This document shows, one piece after another, positions 4,652 to 5,959 of a DNA stretch of 5,959 nt. Numbering within the stretch: position 1 is the stretch's first letter; each line of letters opens with the position of its first letter. Position numbers and translations under genes: made by a program. The notes beneath the pieces were generated by a model that was not told where the DNA came from, made no database searches, and saw only the letters and a program-made list of their open reading frames with translations. The DNA is from Chloracidobacterium sp. UBA7659 (GTDB lineage: Bacteria > Acidobacteriota > Blastocatellia > Pyrinomonadales > Pyrinomonadaceae), in the NCBI GenBank assembly GCA_002483395.1, contig DLHV01000061.1, positions 4,252 to 10,210 on the forward strand, in the 5' to 3' direction.

Positions 4652-5959
4652 ATGCTTTTCAGACTTTCAGATGTAGAGAAATCGTACGGGGGCAACGAGA
4701 TCCTGAAGGGCGTTTCGTTCCAGGTCAATCCGAACGAAAAAGTCGGGTTGGTCGGGCGGAACGGTGCCGGCAAGACGACCGTTTTTCGCCTTATAACCGG
4801 CCAGGAAGGTGCCGATTCCGGCGGTGTTTTCAAAATAAACGGCCTCAAGCTCGGTTTGCTTGATCAGCATGTCGATTTTGCCGAGGATGAAACCGTCCAT
4901 ACGGCAGCTTTGTCGGCCTTTAAAGAGATCCACGACATGGAGGCGGAGATGCGCCGTCTCGAAAAAACAATGGAGACGGACCATTCGGCGGAAGTTCTCG
5001 ATAGGTATGCCGACCTGCAGACCGAGTTCGAACACGCCGACGGCTTCTCATATGCCGCAAAAGTCGAAACCGTGCTGCTGGGTCTTGGATTTCCGACCGA
5101 GACCTGGACGGATCATACGAGCACACTTTCCGGGGGCCAGAAGAACCGTTTGGGAATGGCGAGGCTTTTACTGTCCTCAGCGGACGTGCTTTTGCTGGAT
5201 GAGCCGACGAATCACCTCGATGTCAACGCAGTCGAATGGCTTGAAGATTTTCTGAAAGCGTATGATAAATCCTATGTTGTCATCAGCCACGACCGTTACT
5301 TTCTCGACCGGATCACGAACCGTATTATCGAGATCGACCGTGGACTGGCGATCACCTACAAAGGGAATTATTCGCAATACCTGGTCGAGCGCGAGCTCCG
5401 CCGGGAACAACAGCAGCGTGAATATGAAAACCAGCAGTCCCTTATAAACAAGACCGAAGAATTTATCCGCCGCAACCTCGAAGGCCAAAAAACAAAGCAG
5501 GCAAAATCTCGCCGGACGTTGCTTGCCCGAATGGACCGGATCGAAGCCGTGGCATCCGAAAAAGCCGGCGGCAATTTTGGCCTGAAACAAGTCGAGCGAA
5601 CCGGGAATAATGTGTTGACCATCGAAGATCTGACGATCGGATACGACACGAAAGTCCTTGCCAAAGACCTCAATTTCTCGCTCCATCGCGGCGACGCTCT
5701 CGGGATCATCGGCGGAAACGGGACCGGTAAAACTACGCTGGTAAAGACCATTCTCGGCAGTATTCGCGAGCTTTCGGGGAAGATGCACTGGGGGACAAAG
5801 ACAGATATCGGCTATTATTCGCAAAATCTCGAAGACCTCGAACCGCGAAACGAGGTCATCCAGGAGCTCCGCCGGGTTGCCCCGTCGGCCGACAACGGTC
5901 AGCTCCGGGGATTTCTCGCAAAGTTCCTCTTTACCGGCGAGGACGTTTTCAAAAACGTT
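4652..5959 (+). CDS. ABC-F family ATPase, ribosome-associated translation factor (partial, 3' end outside window)
   Basis: Soluble tandem-ATPase protein with no membrane segments, expected to bind the ribosomal E site and act on stalled or P-site tRNA complexes. The frame stays open for 436 codons to the window edge. NBD1 has Walker A GRNGAGKT (35-42), Q-loop Q72, an arm-type insertion of charged helices (about 75-150), signature LSGGQ (159-163), Walker B LLLDEP (180-185) followed by TNHLD, and H213 in ISHDR. The charged linker (about 241-320) contains EEFIRRN and KTKQAKSRR, which resembles the YdiF-type subgroup more than EttA or Uup. NBD2 starts with Walker A GGNGTGKT (354-361) and Q391. 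Its signature and Walker B lie beyond the window, with at least about 100 residues missing. The MLFRLSDVEKSYGG start is canonical. No Shine-Dalgarno precedes it: the upstream bases are a terminator T-tract. A housekeeping factor is more likely than a resistance protein, but this is not certain. Confidence 0.93.
   Translation, partial: MLFRLSDVEKSYGGNEILKGVSFQVNPNEKVGLVGRNGAGKTTVFRLITGQEGADSGGVFKINGLKLGLLDQHVDFAEDETVHTAALSAFKEIHDMEAEMRRLEKTMETDHSAEVLDRYADLQTEFEHADGFSYAAKVETVLLGLGFPTETWTDHTSTLSGGQKNRLGMARLLLSSADVLLLDEPTNHLDVNAVEWLEDFLKAYDKSYVVISHDRYFLDRITNRIIEIDRGLAITYKGNYSQYLVERELRREQQQREYENQQSLINKTEEFIRRNLEGQKTKQAKSRRTLLARMDRIEAVASEKAGGNFGLKQVERTGNNVLTIEDLTIGYDTKVLAKDLNFSLHRGDALGIIGGNGTGKTTLVKTILGSIRELSGKMHWGTKTDIGYYSQNLEDLEPRNEVIQELRRVAPSADNGQLRGFLAKFLFTGEDVFKNV

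Noticed and set aside
4228..4848. 206-codon minus-strand frame across the lipoprotein tail and the ABC-F start
   Set aside because: The frame is kept open by the GC-rich low-complexity tail. Its Ala/Gly/Val/Phe-rich segment is the complement of that tail, and no ribosome site is evident.
5177..5824. 215-codon open frame on the minus strand inside the ABC-F gene
   Set aside because: It overlaps the conserved Walker B, linker and second Walker A coding region of the ABC-F gene. It shows no family motif, so it is a shadow frame.

Overview
The window looks like core chromosome from a free-living, Gram-negative-type bacterium. The best guess is Acidobacteriota, possibly the Blastocatellia/Pyrinomonadales group. 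This is inference from overall flavour: moderate GC, a four-cysteine ribosomal protein L28, and a parvulin-like lipoprotein with a long Ala/Pro/Asn tail. No rRNA or other phylogenetic marker is present to settle it. There are five protein genes. No RNA gene, CRISPR array, prophage, transposase or integrase was seen.

Layout from left to right: (1) 90-2297, a full-length bifunctional Rel/SpoT stringent-response enzyme. (2) 2384-2761, a RidA-family enamine/imine deaminase in the same direction. (3) 2762-2900, the gap between convergent genes. It holds a compact 61-bp multi-hairpin element (2772-2832) followed by a clear intrinsic terminator for the opposite strand. (4) 2901-3095 on the minus strand, rpmB (L28), a self-contained unit with its own good promoter, strong Shine-Dalgarno and terminator. 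(5) 3236-4546, a secreted lipoprotein of the SurA/PrsA parvulin-like foldase type, starting at GTG. (6) 4619-4651, an intrinsic terminator whose T-tract touches the next start codon. (7) 4652 to the window end, an ABC-F translation-factor ATPase, cut off at the right edge.

The genes do not form one pathway, but several bear on translation and stress: (p)ppGpp turnover, L28, an ABC-F ribosome factor, and RidA metabolite-damage control. The lipoprotein acts in the cell envelope.

The most interesting item is the element at 2772-2832. It can fold as an outer stem with three abutting hairpins. Its two halves are inverted copies of one unit in which two stem base pairs differ in a compensatory way. 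This is a sequence-internal sign that the fold, and not just the sequence, has been kept, and it resembles a REP/BIME-like palindromic repeat. The second item is the ABC-F start codon placed one base after a terminator T-tract with no Shine-Dalgarno, which suggests attenuation, leaderless initiation or an internal promoter.
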